NCBI RefSeq assembly: GCF_030010625.1
Contig: NZ_JASCXN010000034.1
Span: 1-64,000, forward strand
Reading direction: 5' to 3'
DNA from: Streptomyces sp. CC208A
GTDB taxonomy: Bacteria; Actinomycetota; Actinomycetes; Streptomycetales; Streptomycetaceae
Length of the DNA: 64,000 nt
Shown one piece after another: positions 42,783 to 51,394 of the stretch. Below the pieces are notes generated by a model. That model worked only from the letters and a program-made list of their open reading frames with translations. It ran no database searches and was not told the DNA's origin. Numbering within the stretch: the stretch's first letter is position 1; every line of letters starts with the position of its first letter. A program made the position numbers and the translations under genes.

Positions 42783-43973
42783 CTAGAACCGCCCGTACCG
42801 GCGCGGGAAGTAGTCCTCCAGGACGCCGTCCCGCTCGATGTCGACCGTCGCGCAGTGCAGCCCGCCGCCGAACGGGCCGACCGCGCGGAACGGCACCGGC
42901 ACGATCTCGAAGCCGTACGAGGAGAGCTGCTCGGCGAGCCGCACCTCGTTCTCCTCGACGCACAGCGTGTTCGCGTCCAGGTTCAGCATGTTCCCGGCGA
43001 GCCACGGACTGCAGAAGGACAGCTTCGGCGGATGGTCCCAGCTCGCCGGCTGCACCGCCTCGACGATCTCCCAGTCGTTCAGCTTGAAGAACTCCATCAG
43101 TTCCGCGTCCGCGAGCCGCTCCCCGCAGTGCAGCACGAGACCGGGCCGCAGCGGCACCCATGTGGCGTCGATGTGCAGCGGATGCGTGTTGGTCGAGGTG
43201 ACCGCGTGCACCCGGTGGTCGGGGAAGTGGCGCCGCAGCCAGTCGTACCCGCTCCTGTTGGTGACGAACGACAGCTGCACGAACAGGTCCTTGCCGAACC
43301 GTGCCACGTCCGCCGCGTCGAACAGCGGCTCCGCCTCCGTCAGCACCAGGTCGTAGTCACGGACCCGGGCGAGCTGCGTCTCGGTGGGCAGTTCGTTGTA
43401 CGTGTCCCAGAACCCCTTGTTGTACGAGGCGTCCGTGAGGCGCGGCTTCGGTGCGGCCTCCCAGCGCATCCGGGGGTCGGCGTCGAAGAGGTCCTGGAGC
43501 ACGGGCCGATAACAGAGGTACTCGAACCAGCGGCTGCGGTACGACATGGTCGCTTCGAGGACCTCGTTGCCGACGGTCAGCAGCAGGTCCCGGGGCGGCA
43601 TGCAGCCGAACATGGACTCGTGGGTCCACTCCGGCGTGGACACCTCCTTGGTGAAGTCGACCGGCGTGGGCCGGTCCACCCGGATGCCGCGCCGCCGCAG
43701 CATGTCCGCGAAGTCGTCGAGCTGCTGGTCCGCCTCGGCCACCATGTCCGCCGGCATGGGGCCGTACGTGCCCAGCGGGAATCCGTCGTCGGGGTAGTCC
43801 CGGCGCACCGCGTGCTCGGGCGCCTGCACCACCGTGCCCTCGGCCCGGCCGACGATCACATGCCGCAGCGGATCCCAGCCGTTCCACGCGTTGACCCGTA
43901 CCGGCCGCTGCTCGGCGGGGGGCGGGGCGGGGGAGTCGGAGGGGTTCGCGGTGGTCGTCCTCTGCTCGGTCAC
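42783..43973 (-). CDS. Amidinotransferase (glycine / inosamine-phosphate amidinotransferase family)
   Basis: The 396-residue protein has the complete family signature: WDPLRHVIVGRAEGTVVQAP, TPEWTHESMFGCMPPRDLLL, EPLFDAADVARFGKDLFVQL, SFVTNRSGYDWLRRHFPDHR, the active-site His in HPLHIDATWVPLRPG and the Cys in GGGLHCATVDIERDG near the C-terminus. These enzymes move the amidino group of arginine to an amine, giving creatine precursors or guanidino-inositols in streptomycin-type pathways. GTG 43973 is chosen because AAGGGC precedes it. Of three related sequences in this window it is the only intact one. It lies just upstream of the HAD gene in the same operon. Confidence 0.88.
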   Translation of the reverse strand: MTEQRTTTANPSDSPAPPPAEQRPVRVNAWNGWDPLRHVIVGRAEGTVVQAPEHAVRRDYPDDGFPLGTYGPMPADMVAEADQQLDDFADMLRRRGIRVDRPTPVDFTKEVSTPEWTHESMFGCMPPRDLLLTVGNEVLEATMSYRSRWFEYLCYRPVLQDLFDADPRMRWEAAPKPRLTDASYNKGFWDTYNELPTETQLARVRDYDLVLTEAEPLFDAADVARFGKDLFVQLSFVTNRSGYDWLRRHFPDHRVHAVTSTNTHPLHIDATWVPLRPGLVLHCGERLADAELMEFFKLNDWEIVEAVQPASWDHPPKLSFCSPWLAGNMLNLDANTLCVEENEVRLAEQLSSYGFEIVPVPFRAVGPFGGGLHCATVDIERDGVLEDYFPRRYGRF

Positions 43974-44286
43974 GTACAAGCCCTTCGATGGGGGACGTGG
44001 AGTGCCGCAGGGGCCAACGTGCGGGCACCGGGTGGTCACCGTCAAGAGTCACCACGCCACACACCGTGCTGTTCGGGTCAGGCTGGCCTGACCATGACCC
44101 CGCCCCCTCTCAGGCCGAACGGCATCTCCACAGCTCAGCCGGGGAGCGCTCGGCCGTCCGTGGGACGCGCCCCGCCGACTTCCGGCCGAAACTCCGTGGC
44201 GCGGCGGAGACGCGGGGGCGGCGGGGTAGGGAGAACACCGTCGCCGAAGCCCCGTAGGTCACCGCCGAATCCGCACGGAGGAATCC
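43974..44286. other. Divergent promoter region
   Basis: About 310 bp between the amidinotransferase (minus) and the ABC binding-protein gene (plus). No coding frame is convincing. It must carry both promoters. The segment near 44040-44070 (AAGAGTCACCACGCCACACAC) is the least GC-rich part. Confidence 0.5.
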
Positions 44287-45585
44287 ATGGCACCGCGTCC
44301 GTCCCGCCGTACCGCGCTCCTGGGAACAGTCCTGCTGGCCGCGGTGGCGGGCTGCGGGTCGGGCGGAGGCGACCGGGACGCGCCGGACGGCGGGCGGGGC
44401 GACCGGCTGACGGTGTGGCTGACGGTGGACGCCCGGGAGAGCTGGCCGGAGCTGGTCGCCTCCGCCAACGCCCGGTTCGCGAAACAGCACCCGGGGGTGA
44501 CGGTCGACGTCCAGTACCAGCAGTGGACGACGAAGAACCAGAAGCTCGACGCCGTCCTCGCCGGCCGGAACGTCCCGGACGTCGTCGAGATGGGCAACAG
44601 CGAGACCACCAACTACCTCGTCAACGACGCCTTCGCCCCCCTCGACCCGGCGAGCTTCGACCGGTCCGCCGAGTGGCTGCCCGCCCTCGCCGACGCCTGC
44701 CGCCTGAACGGCCGGACCTACTGCGTGCCCTACTACGCGGGAGCGCGCGTCGGTGTCTACCGCACCGACCTCTTCGCCGACGCCGGGCTCACCACCGCCC
44801 CCCGCACCTACCCCGAGCTGGTCACTGTCCTCGACCGGCTGAAGAAGCGGTACGGAGCGAAGGACCCGGGGTTCTCCGCCTTCTACATGCCCGGCCGGTA
44901 CTGGTACGCGGCCATGGGCTTCGTGAAGGACACCGGCGGGGAGATGGCCGTCGAGCAGGACGGCCGCTGGCACGGCGCTCTCTCGTCGCCGAAGTCCGTC
45001 GCCGGGCTCACCGCCTGGAAGAAGCTCCTGGACGACTACTACGTCGGCGACCGCGCCAAGGACAACGGCGACCAGCCGGCCGTCGTCGGCCAGGGCAAGG
45101 TCGGCGTCTTCTACGGCAACACCTGGGAGGCCGAGGCCGCCGCCGACGCCCGGTCCGGCGGTGACCCCCGCCTCAAGGGGAAGTTCGCCACCTTCGCCTT
45201 CCCCGGGCCCTCCGGGCAGCTCCTCCCACCGTTCCTCGGCGGATCCACCCTCGCCGTCCCCGCCAAATCACCCCGCCAGGACCTCGCGGCCGACTGGATC
45301 CGGCTCTTCACGGACCGGGAGTCCCAGCGGCAGCTCATCGCCGCCAACACCCTCCCCAACAACACCGTCCAGCTCGCCGACGTCGCCGCCGGAGGCATCA
45401 ACGGACCGGCCGCCCAGGCCGCCACCCGCGGCTGGGTCACCCCCCTCGCCCCCGGCTGGACCTCCGTCGAGAAGTCCAACATCCTCCCCGAGATGCTGGA
45501 ACGGATCGCCACCGGCAAGGCATCCGTCGAGGACGCGGCGCGCGAGGCGGACCGCAGGATCGACGCCGTGATCAATGAGCGCTGA
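44287..45585 (+). CDS. ABC sugar importer, extracellular solute-binding lipoprotein
   Basis: The 432-residue protein has a lipoprotein signal with lipobox LAAVAGC (Cys near 24) and a family 1 solute-binding fold: LTVWLTVDARESWPELVASA, VPDVVEMGNSETTNYLVNDA, YCVPYYAGARVGVYRTDLFA, PAKSPRQDLAADWIRLFTDR. It belongs to the carbohydrate-uptake CUT1 group. It is anchored outside the membrane and passes its ligand to the two permeases encoded next, the first of which overlaps by 11 nt. A CUT1 importer in a biosynthetic cluster may supply a precursor or take back the product. Confidence 0.9.
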   Translation: MAPRPSRRTALLGTVLLAAVAGCGSGGGDRDAPDGGRGDRLTVWLTVDARESWPELVASANARFAKQHPGVTVDVQYQQWTTKNQKLDAVLAGRNVPDVVEMGNSETTNYLVNDAFAPLDPASFDRSAEWLPALADACRLNGRTYCVPYYAGARVGVYRTDLFADAGLTTAPRTYPELVTVLDRLKKRYGAKDPGFSAFYMPGRYWYAAMGFVKDTGGEMAVEQDGRWHGALSSPKSVAGLTAWKKLLDDYYVGDRAKDNGDQPAVVGQGKVGVFYGNTWEAEAAADARSGGDPRLKGKFATFAFPGPSGQLLPPFLGGSTLAVPAKSPRQDLAADWIRLFTDRESQRQLIAANTLPNNTVQLADVAAGGINGPAAQAATRGWVTPLAPGWTSVEKSNILPEMLERIATGKASVEDAAREADRRIDAVINER

Positions 45586-46519
45586 ACCGTCCGCGAGGGC
45601 CGGCGGCGGCCGGGGCGTACGAGGGCGACGGCCGAGGTCCCTGCTGCCCCTTGTGCTGATCGCGCCCGCGCTGCTCACCCTCGTCGCCGTCCTCGGCTAT
45701 CCCCTGGTCGACATGGTGACCCTCTCGTTCCAGGACATGACCCGCAAGGAGCTGTTCAGCGGCACCGCCCCGCCCTGGGCCGGCCTCCACCAGTTCCGGA
45801 CCATCCTCGGCGACCCGTTCTTCTGGCAGGTGGTGGCCCGCACGGCCCTCTTCACCGCCGTCTGCGTCCTGTTCACCATGGTCCTCGGGCTGCTCGTCGC
45901 CCTGCTGCTGCGCCGCACGTCCCCCTGGGTGCGGGCCGTCCTCGCCGGCGTACTGGTCGCCGTCTGGGCGATGCCCGTCATGGTCGCCGCGGCCGTCTTC
46001 CGCTGGCTCTTCGACGCGGACTACGGCGTCGTCAACTGGCTGCTGTCCACCCTGCCCGGGATCGACCTCGCCCGGCACAACTGGTTCACCGACCCCTGGC
46101 AGGGATTCGCCGTCATCGCCGCCGTCGTGGTGTGGGGCTCGCTGCCGTTCGCCGCCATCACCCTGCGCGCGGCGCTCGCCCAGATCCCGCCGGAACTGGA
46201 GGAGGCCGCCCGCATCGACGGAGCACGCCCCTCGCAGGTCTTCCGCCATGTCACGTTCCCCGGCATCAGGGCGGTGTTCGTGATGGTCACCACCCTCATG
46301 GCGATCTGGGACTTCGGCGTCTTCAACCAGATCTGGCTGATGCGCGGCGGCCAGCCCGAACGCGAGTACTACCTCCTCGGTGTCTACTCCTTCACCGAGT
46401 CCTTCGCCGTCAACCGCTACAGCACCGGCGCGGCGATCGCCGTCGTCACCGTCCTGCTCCTCCTCGCCGGGGCCGTGGTGTACCTGAGGCAGATGCTGCG
46501 GACGGGGGAGGTCGGATGA
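45575..46519 (+). CDS. ABC sugar importer permease 1 (MalF-like)
   Basis: The 314-residue protein has six transmembrane segments after a basic N-terminus, with the EAA-loop sequence ELEEAARIDGARPSQVFRHV (about residues 207-226) that contacts the ATPase. The start overlaps the binding-protein gene; the stop overlaps the next permease start (ATGA). Confidence 0.9.
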   Translation: MSAEPSARAGGGRGVRGRRPRSLLPLVLIAPALLTLVAVLGYPLVDMVTLSFQDMTRKELFSGTAPPWAGLHQFRTILGDPFFWQVVARTALFTAVCVLFTMVLGLLVALLLRRTSPWVRAVLAGVLVAVWAMPVMVAAAVFRWLFDADYGVVNWLLSTLPGIDLARHNWFTDPWQGFAVIAAVVVWGSLPFAAITLRAALAQIPPELEEAARIDGARPSQVFRHVTFPGIRAVFVMVTTLMAIWDFGVFNQIWLMRGGQPEREYYLLGVYSFTESFAVNRYSTGAAIAVVTVLLLLAGAVVYLRQMLRTGEVG

Positions 46520-47382
46520 GCCGGTCGCGCGGTACGGCTCCACCGACACGGCGGAGGCCCCGCCGCACACCGCGGTGGAGGTACGACGTCCTCGGACTCC
46601 TGGTCGCCGCCGCCGTCGGCTTCCCCGTCTACTGGATGGTCCTCACCGCCTTCCGCCCGGCCAGCGAGATCCTCAGCCTGCCGCCCGAGTTCTGGCCGAG
46701 CAGCCCCACCCTGGGCAACTTCCGCCGTGCGATGGGCACCGAGACCTTCTGGGCCAACGTCCGGTCCAGCGCCGTCATCGGCCTCGGCACCGTCCTCGTC
46801 TCCCTCGTCGTCGGCACTCTCGCCGCCTTCGCCCTGGCCCGCTTCCGCTTCGCCGGCCGCAAGGCGTTCGTCCTGGTCATCCTCACCGTGCAGATGATCC
46901 CGCTCGCCGCCCTCGTCATCCCCGTGTACCTCCTCCTCAACGAGGCGGGGCTCACCGACAGCCTCGGCGGCGTCATCCTCGTCTACCTCGCCTTCACCCT
47001 CCCCTTCACCGTCTGGATGCTGCGTGGCTTCATCACCGCGATCCCGGTCGAGCTCGAAGAGGCCGCCATGGTCGACGGCTGCGGCCGGCTCGGCGCCTTC
47101 GTCCGCGTCGTCCTGCCGCTCCTCGCCCCCGGCCTCGTCGCCGCCTCCGTCTTCGCGATGGTCCAGGCATGGAACGAGTACGTCCTCGTCTACGTCCTGC
47201 TCTCCACCCCGGAGAGGCAGACCCTCAGCATCTGGCTGGTCTCCTTCCAGACCAGCTTCGGCACCGACTACGGCGGACTGATGGCGGGCGCCACGCTCAC
47301 CGCCCTGCCCGTGGTCGTCTTCTTCCTCGCCGTCCAGCGCAAGATCGCCGCCGGTCTCGCCACCGGCGCGGTCAAGGGCTGA
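46516..47382 (+). CDS. ABC sugar importer permease 2 (MalG-like)
   Basis: The 288-residue protein has six transmembrane segments and the EAA loop VELEEAAMVDGCGRLGAFVR (about residues 177-196). ATG 46516 forms ATGA with the stop of permease 1. No ATPase gene follows; Streptomyces CUT1 importers usually share the MsiK ATPase encoded elsewhere, which would explain the gap. The next gene, a radical SAM enzyme, starts about 80 nt on in the same direction. Confidence 0.9.
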   Translation: MSRSRGTAPPTRRRPRRTPRWRYDVLGLLVAAAVGFPVYWMVLTAFRPASEILSLPPEFWPSSPTLGNFRRAMGTETFWANVRSSAVIGLGTVLVSLVVGTLAAFALARFRFAGRKAFVLVILTVQMIPLAALVIPVYLLLNEAGLTDSLGGVILVYLAFTLPFTVWMLRGFITAIPVELEEAAMVDGCGRLGAFVRVVLPLLAPGLVAASVFAMVQAWNEYVLVYVLLSTPERQTLSIWLVSFQTSFGTDYGGLMAGATLTALPVVVFFLAVQRKIAAGLATGAVKG

Positions 47383-47464
47383 CCATGCCCGGCCCGAACG
47401 GCCGTGACCCGACGAAGGGGCACGGCCTCCACCACTCATGTCCACGACATCTCAGGAGCGCCTC

Positions 47465-48562
47465 GTGACGCACGACCGCCTCGACCTCGTCTCCAAGCTG
47501 TACCAGCCCTCCGGCTGGCCCCGGATCCTCCAGGCCGCCTCCGGCTCGCCCTCCCGCGCCCCGCTCGTCGTCGACCTCGACCCGACCACCTTCTGCGACC
47601 TGGCCTGCCCCGAGTGCATCAGCGGCAAGCTCCTCAACCAGGGCCGCTTCACGCCCGAGCGCCTGGCCGAGCTCGCCGAGGAACTCGTCACCCTCTCCGT
47701 ACGCGGCGTCGTCCTCATCGGCGGCGGGGAACCCCTCGCCCATCGCGGCACGCGCAGGGTCTTACGCATCCTCGGCGAAGCGGGCCTGGCCGTCGGAGTC
47801 GTCACCAACGGCACGATGATCAGGCAGAACCTCGCCGAGCTCGCCCGGTACGCCTCCTGGGTCCGTGTCTCCGTCGACGCGGGCACCGCCGAGACGTACG
47901 GCCGGTTCCGCCCCGACCGCAAGGGCCGCAGCGTCTTCGACAAGGTGATCGAGAACATGCGGCTGCTGGCCGCCGAGAAGAAGGGAGCCCTCGGCTACTC
48001 CTTCCTCGTGATGTCCCGTCAGGAGCCCGACGGCGCCACCGTCACCAACCACCACGAGGTGCTGCGGGCCGCCGAGCTCGCCCACGACATCGGCTGCGAC
48101 TACTTCGAGACCAAGGCGATGTTCGACGACGACCACCACATCGTGCAGGTGCCCCGCGCGATGCTGGACTCCGTCGACGCACAGCTCGCCGAGGCCGCCC
48201 GGCTGGAGAGCGACCGCTTCCAGCTGGTCAACTCCTCCACCCTCACCTCCCTGCGCGGCCACGTGGGCCCCGTCCAGCCCAAGGAGTACGACCGCTGCCG
48301 GGTCGCCGAACTCCGCACCCTCATCACCCCGTCCGGGGTGTACGTCTGCGCCTACCATCGGGGCAACCCGCTCGCCCGGATCGGTGATGCCGTCACCGAC
48401 GACCTCGCCACCATCTGGGAGAAGTCCGACCGCGGCATCGTCGACCCGAGCCGGGACTGCCGGTTCCACTGCGCGCGCCACCGCTCCAACCTGGAGCTGG
48501 AGCGCATCGCCGAGGGAACCGGCGCCCTCCCGCTCGCCGAGGACTACGACCCCTTCCTCTGA
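47465..48562 (+). CDS. Radical SAM enzyme with C-terminal SPASM/twitch-like cluster site
   Basis: The 365-residue protein has the radical SAM motif CDLACPEC in DPTTFCDLACPECISGKLLN (about residues 45-52), GGGEPLAHRGTRRVLRILGE (SAM-binding GGE) and SVDAGTAETYGRFR. The C-terminus carries additional Cys in RCRVAEL-type context (YDRCRVAELRTLITPSGVYV, CAYHRG) and RDCRFHCARHRSN, fitting an auxiliary Fe-S cluster as in SPASM/twitch proteins. BtrN-type aminocyclitol dehydrogenases are one precedent among many. GTG 47465 has a CAGGAGCG ribosome-binding site; ATG 47438 is in frame but has none. Its end overlaps the end of the opposite kinase gene by 19 nt. Confidence 0.85.
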   Translation: MTHDRLDLVSKLYQPSGWPRILQAASGSPSRAPLVVDLDPTTFCDLACPECISGKLLNQGRFTPERLAELAEELVTLSVRGVVLIGGGEPLAHRGTRRVLRILGEAGLAVGVVTNGTMIRQNLAELARYASWVRVSVDAGTAETYGRFRPDRKGRSVFDKVIENMRLLAAEKKGALGYSFLVMSRQEPDGATVTNHHEVLRAAELAHDIGCDYFETKAMFDDDHHIVQVPRAMLDSVDAQLAEAARLESDRFQLVNSSTLTSLRGHVGPVQPKEYDRCRVAELRTLITPSGVYVCAYHRGNPLARIGDAVTDDLATIWEKSDRGIVDPSRDCRFHCARHRSNLELERIAEGTGALPLAEDYDPFL

Positions 48563-49536
48563 CCCCCGGCCACCGGCTCCCGCCGGGCGCCGGGCGCGGC
48601 TGACGTGGGAACGACCCTGGCCGCCGGATGGGAGACACGCAGGCTCCGAGAGAGCCGCGCCACGGTCGCGGTCACCTCCGCCGTCGGGCAGACGCCGACC
48701 AGCGCACCGCCTCCGCCGGCCCCGCTGAGCTTCAGTGGCAGACCGGCGGAGCGCAGCGCGGCCTCCCTCAGTTCCTCCAGGACCGGCGTCGACATCCGCT
48801 GGTGGTCCCGCATGGCCACGTGGGCGGCGGTCATCGCCGCCCCGAGCGCCTCCAGGTCCCGGCCGAGCAGCGCCTCCCACACCCGCCCCGACGCCTCGTC
48901 GGCCTCGGCCCGGTACGCCGCCAGCGCGGGGTCACCCGCCGCGAGCCGCCCCCGCACGTCCCGGATGTGATGCCCGGTGTCCTTCCGCGTCCCGGAGTCC
49001 ACCACGAGGACCCGCCACTCCGCCGGGAACTCCAGCCGGTCCCGTACGACGGGAAGCCCGCGCTCTCGGCCGTCGAGGAGCAGTGCCCCGCCCTCCACGA
49101 CCGCCCGGTGGTCCATGCCGCCTCCGCGGAAGACGGCGAACTCGAACTCGTACGCCCACTGCGTCAGCGTCTCGTCCGTGAGCGGCCGCTCGTGCGCCGC
49201 CCGCGTGTACGCCCGGAAAAGGGCCACGATCCGCGCCGTCGACGAGGACAGGCCGCTGGCCTCCGGAGCCTCGCTGCGTACGGTCACCGCCGGCGGGCGG
49301 GCGGCGAGATGCGGCAGCCGCTCCCGCAAGAACGCCCACACCTCCCGCTGCCAGCCCTCGGCCGCCGGCGGCACGGACCCTGCCGCGCCGCGCTCCGCGT
49401 CCGGGACGACCTCCACAGTCGTCATCAGGCCGAGCGCCAGGCTCACCGAACGGCCGCCGCCGAGCCAGTCCAGATCCTCACCGGACAGGCACGCCCGGCA
49501 GGGCACCGCCGCCCGTATGCCATGTGTCGGGTTCAC
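48544..49536 (-). CDS. GHMP-family sugar kinase
   Basis: The 330-residue protein shows GHMP features: N-terminal substrate segment CRACLSGEDLDWLGGGRSVS, the ATP-loop region EASGLSSSTARIVALFRAYT (Pro-x3-Gly-Leu-Ser-Ser variant, about residues 90-109), FRGGGMDHRAVVEGGALLL and the third motif LPLKLSGAGGGGALVGVCPT near 280. Galacto-, heptose- and mevalonate-type kinases belong here; the start resembles sugar-1- or heptose-phosphate kinases. GTG 49536 overlaps the NUDIX stop (GTGA). It probably phosphorylates a sugar or cyclitol intermediate. Confidence 0.82.
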   Translation of the reverse strand: MNPTHGIRAAVPCRACLSGEDLDWLGGGRSVSLALGLMTTVEVVPDAERGAAGSVPPAAEGWQREVWAFLRERLPHLAARPPAVTVRSEAPEASGLSSSTARIVALFRAYTRAAHERPLTDETLTQWAYEFEFAVFRGGGMDHRAVVEGGALLLDGRERGLPVVRDRLEFPAEWRVLVVDSGTRKDTGHHIRDVRGRLAAGDPALAAYRAEADEASGRVWEALLGRDLEALGAAMTAAHVAMRDHQRMSTPVLEELREAALRSAGLPLKLSGAGGGGALVGVCPTAEVTATVARLSRSLRVSHPAARVVPTSAAPGARREPVAGGQRKGS

Positions 49537-50027
49537 CGTGCCTGGAACCTTCCCTCCGTACGGAACCGCTCGAACAAGGACAGCACCACGGCAGTCGGCG
49601 GGTGCAGCGGCCGGGGCGGCGCGTCCAGCGGCAGGAACCGGGCCCGCCGCACCTCGTCGGCGCCCGGCGCGAGCGCCCCGGACCAGCGCCGGGCGACGAA
49701 GCAGAGCGCGAAGCAGTGCGTCACGTCCCCGTTCGGGTACGTCAGCGTGTGCACACCCGGATCGGACAGCGAGGCGAACGCCTCCAGATCCTCCCGCTCC
49801 ACCCGGAGCCCCGTCTCCTCGGCCAGTTCCCGGACGGCCGCGTCGGCGAAGTCGCCGTCCTCCTCACAGGACCCGGCCGGCAGCTCCCAGACCCCGGTGT
49901 CCACCCGCTGCTGGAACAGCCCCCGCCCGGCCTCGTCGAGCAGCAGCACCTGCGCGCCGGGCACGAGCAGCTTGCGCGGGCCGACCCGCTGTCGCAGCGA
50001 CCAGATGTAGGAACCGGTGTATGCCAT
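49533..50027 (-). CDS. NUDIX hydrolase
   Basis: The 164-residue protein has the NUDIX box as GSCEEDGDFADAAVRELAEE-TGL (positions about 53-75; the Gly-x5-Glu-x7-REUxEE pattern), after VWELPAG. The fold continues with THCFALCFVARRW. It lies between the epimerase and kinase genes, coupled to the latter. Likely substrates are nucleoside diphosphate derivatives, including NDP-sugars. ATG 50027 is the only suitable start. Confidence 0.88.
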   Translation of the reverse strand: MAYTGSYIWSLRQRVGPRKLLVPGAQVLLLDEAGRGLFQQRVDTGVWELPAGSCEEDGDFADAAVRELAEETGLRVEREDLEAFASLSDPGVHTLTYPNGDVTHCFALCFVARRWSGALAPGADEVRRARFLPLDAPPRPLHPPTAVVLSLFERFRTEGRFQAR

Positions 50028-50086
50028 CGCGCGCGTACCGCCTTCGCCGCCGTCCGTGCCCCTCGGGCCTCTCGCGGCGCAGCGTG

Positions 50087-51178
50087 TCACGCCCCGGCCG
50101 CCTGGTCGTGCTCCTCGGCCAGCCAGCGCGGCGTGGCGTCCGGCGTCGCGAGCAGCCACCGTACGTACCGGTCAACGCCCTCCTCGACCGGGATGCGGGC
50201 CCGCCAGCGCAGCAGGTCGCGGGAGCGCTCGGTGGAGGCGTACCCGCCCAGAGGGTCGCCCTCGGGGCGAGGAGTGACGATCCGTCGGGCACCGGGGAAG
50301 TACGGGGCGATCAGATCGGCGACCTCGCGGACCGACGTGGGACGGCCGGTGCCGATGTTGACGGTCTGCTCGGCCATCTGCTCCTCGATCAGCGCGAGCG
50401 CGGTGGCCTCGGCGATGTCGTCGACGTGGACGAGGTCGCGGACCTGGACCCCGCCGCCGTTGAGCCGCATCGGCCGGCCGAGCCGTGCCTGGAGCGAGAG
50501 CCAGGGAACCATCCAGGAGTGGCTGCCGGGCTTGGGGATCTGCGGCTCGCCGTACACGGAGAAGTAGCGCACCACCGCGTACTCGGTTCCGCTGGACGCG
50601 CCCAGCATCAGCCGCGTCTGGTGCTCCGCCCACAGCTTCGCGTTGGCGTACACCGACATCGGGAACAGCGGCTGGTCCTCGTGGAACACCTGGGGCCCCT
50701 CGATGCCCGGCGCCCCGTCCCCGTACACCGAGGCGGAGGAGACCAGTACGAGGCGGCGCACCGGGTGGCGGGTCGCCTGCTCCAGGACGATCTGCGTGCC
50801 CTCGACGTTGGCGCGGAACGCGATGTCCGGGCGGCGCGTGCAGGCGGCGACATCCGCGTACGCGGCGGCGTGGACCACGTAGTCGGCCTCGCCGAGCAGC
50901 GCGCCGACGGTGTCGGCGTCCCGGACGTCGCCCACGACCAGCCGGGCCCCGCCCCGCGCCACCCCGAACGTCTCGTGACCGGACTCCGGATAGGCGTCCA
51001 TGCGGTCCAGTACGGTGACCGCCGCGCCGGCGTCGAGGAGCAGCGCGACCAGCCGGCTGCCGACGAGACCGCCGCCGCCGGTCACGACGATCCGGGCGTC
51101 GCGCAGCTTGTCGAGGCGCGACCGTACGGTCTCCTCGGCGGGCGCGGAGGTGACGGCGGGGCGGGGTAATCCGGGCAT
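50087..51178 (-). CDS. NAD-dependent sugar epimerase/dehydratase (extended SDR)
   Basis: The 363-residue protein has RIVVTGGGGLVGSRLVALLL (GxxGxxG at about residues 35-41), VVGDVRDADTVGALLGEADY, LVLVSSASVYGDGAPG, YANAKLWAEHQTRLM (YxxxK) and a VHVDDIAEATALAL segment. These are features of UDP-glucose-4-epimerase/dTDP-sugar dehydratase-type SDRs. The first 30 residues before the Rossmann motif are longer than usual. ATG 51178 is preceded by GAGG. Divergent from the glycosyltransferase-like gene, with a shared 216-bp promoter region. Confidence 0.87.
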   Translation of the reverse strand: MPGLPRPAVTSAPAEETVRSRLDKLRDARIVVTGGGGLVGSRLVALLLDAGAAVTVLDRMDAYPESGHETFGVARGGARLVVGDVRDADTVGALLGEADYVVHAAAYADVAACTRRPDIAFRANVEGTQIVLEQATRHPVRRLVLVSSASVYGDGAPGIEGPQVFHEDQPLFPMSVYANAKLWAEHQTRLMLGASSGTEYAVVRYFSVYGEPQIPKPGSHSWMVPWLSLQARLGRPMRLNGGGVQVRDLVHVDDIAEATALALIEEQMAEQTVNIGTGRPTSVREVADLIAPYFPGARRIVTPRPEGDPLGGYASTERSRDLLRWRARIPVEEGVDRYVRWLLATPDATPRWLAEEHDQAAGA

Positions 51179-51394
51179 GGAGGCCTCTTTCCGGCATCGA
51201 AGAAGCACGCGGCACTCGGCTCTACCGGGTGTCGGGCTCCAGCATCCTCGGATCCGTCGTCCCCCTGCCAGGGGGCCATTTCGGCACTCTTGCGGGCCGC
51301 CTGGGCGCTCCGTACTGTCCGGATCCGGCTGGTCGGCACGGACCCCGGGCCTCCCTCACCGGGGGCCGGGCGGCCCGCGAGCGAAGGAGAACGC

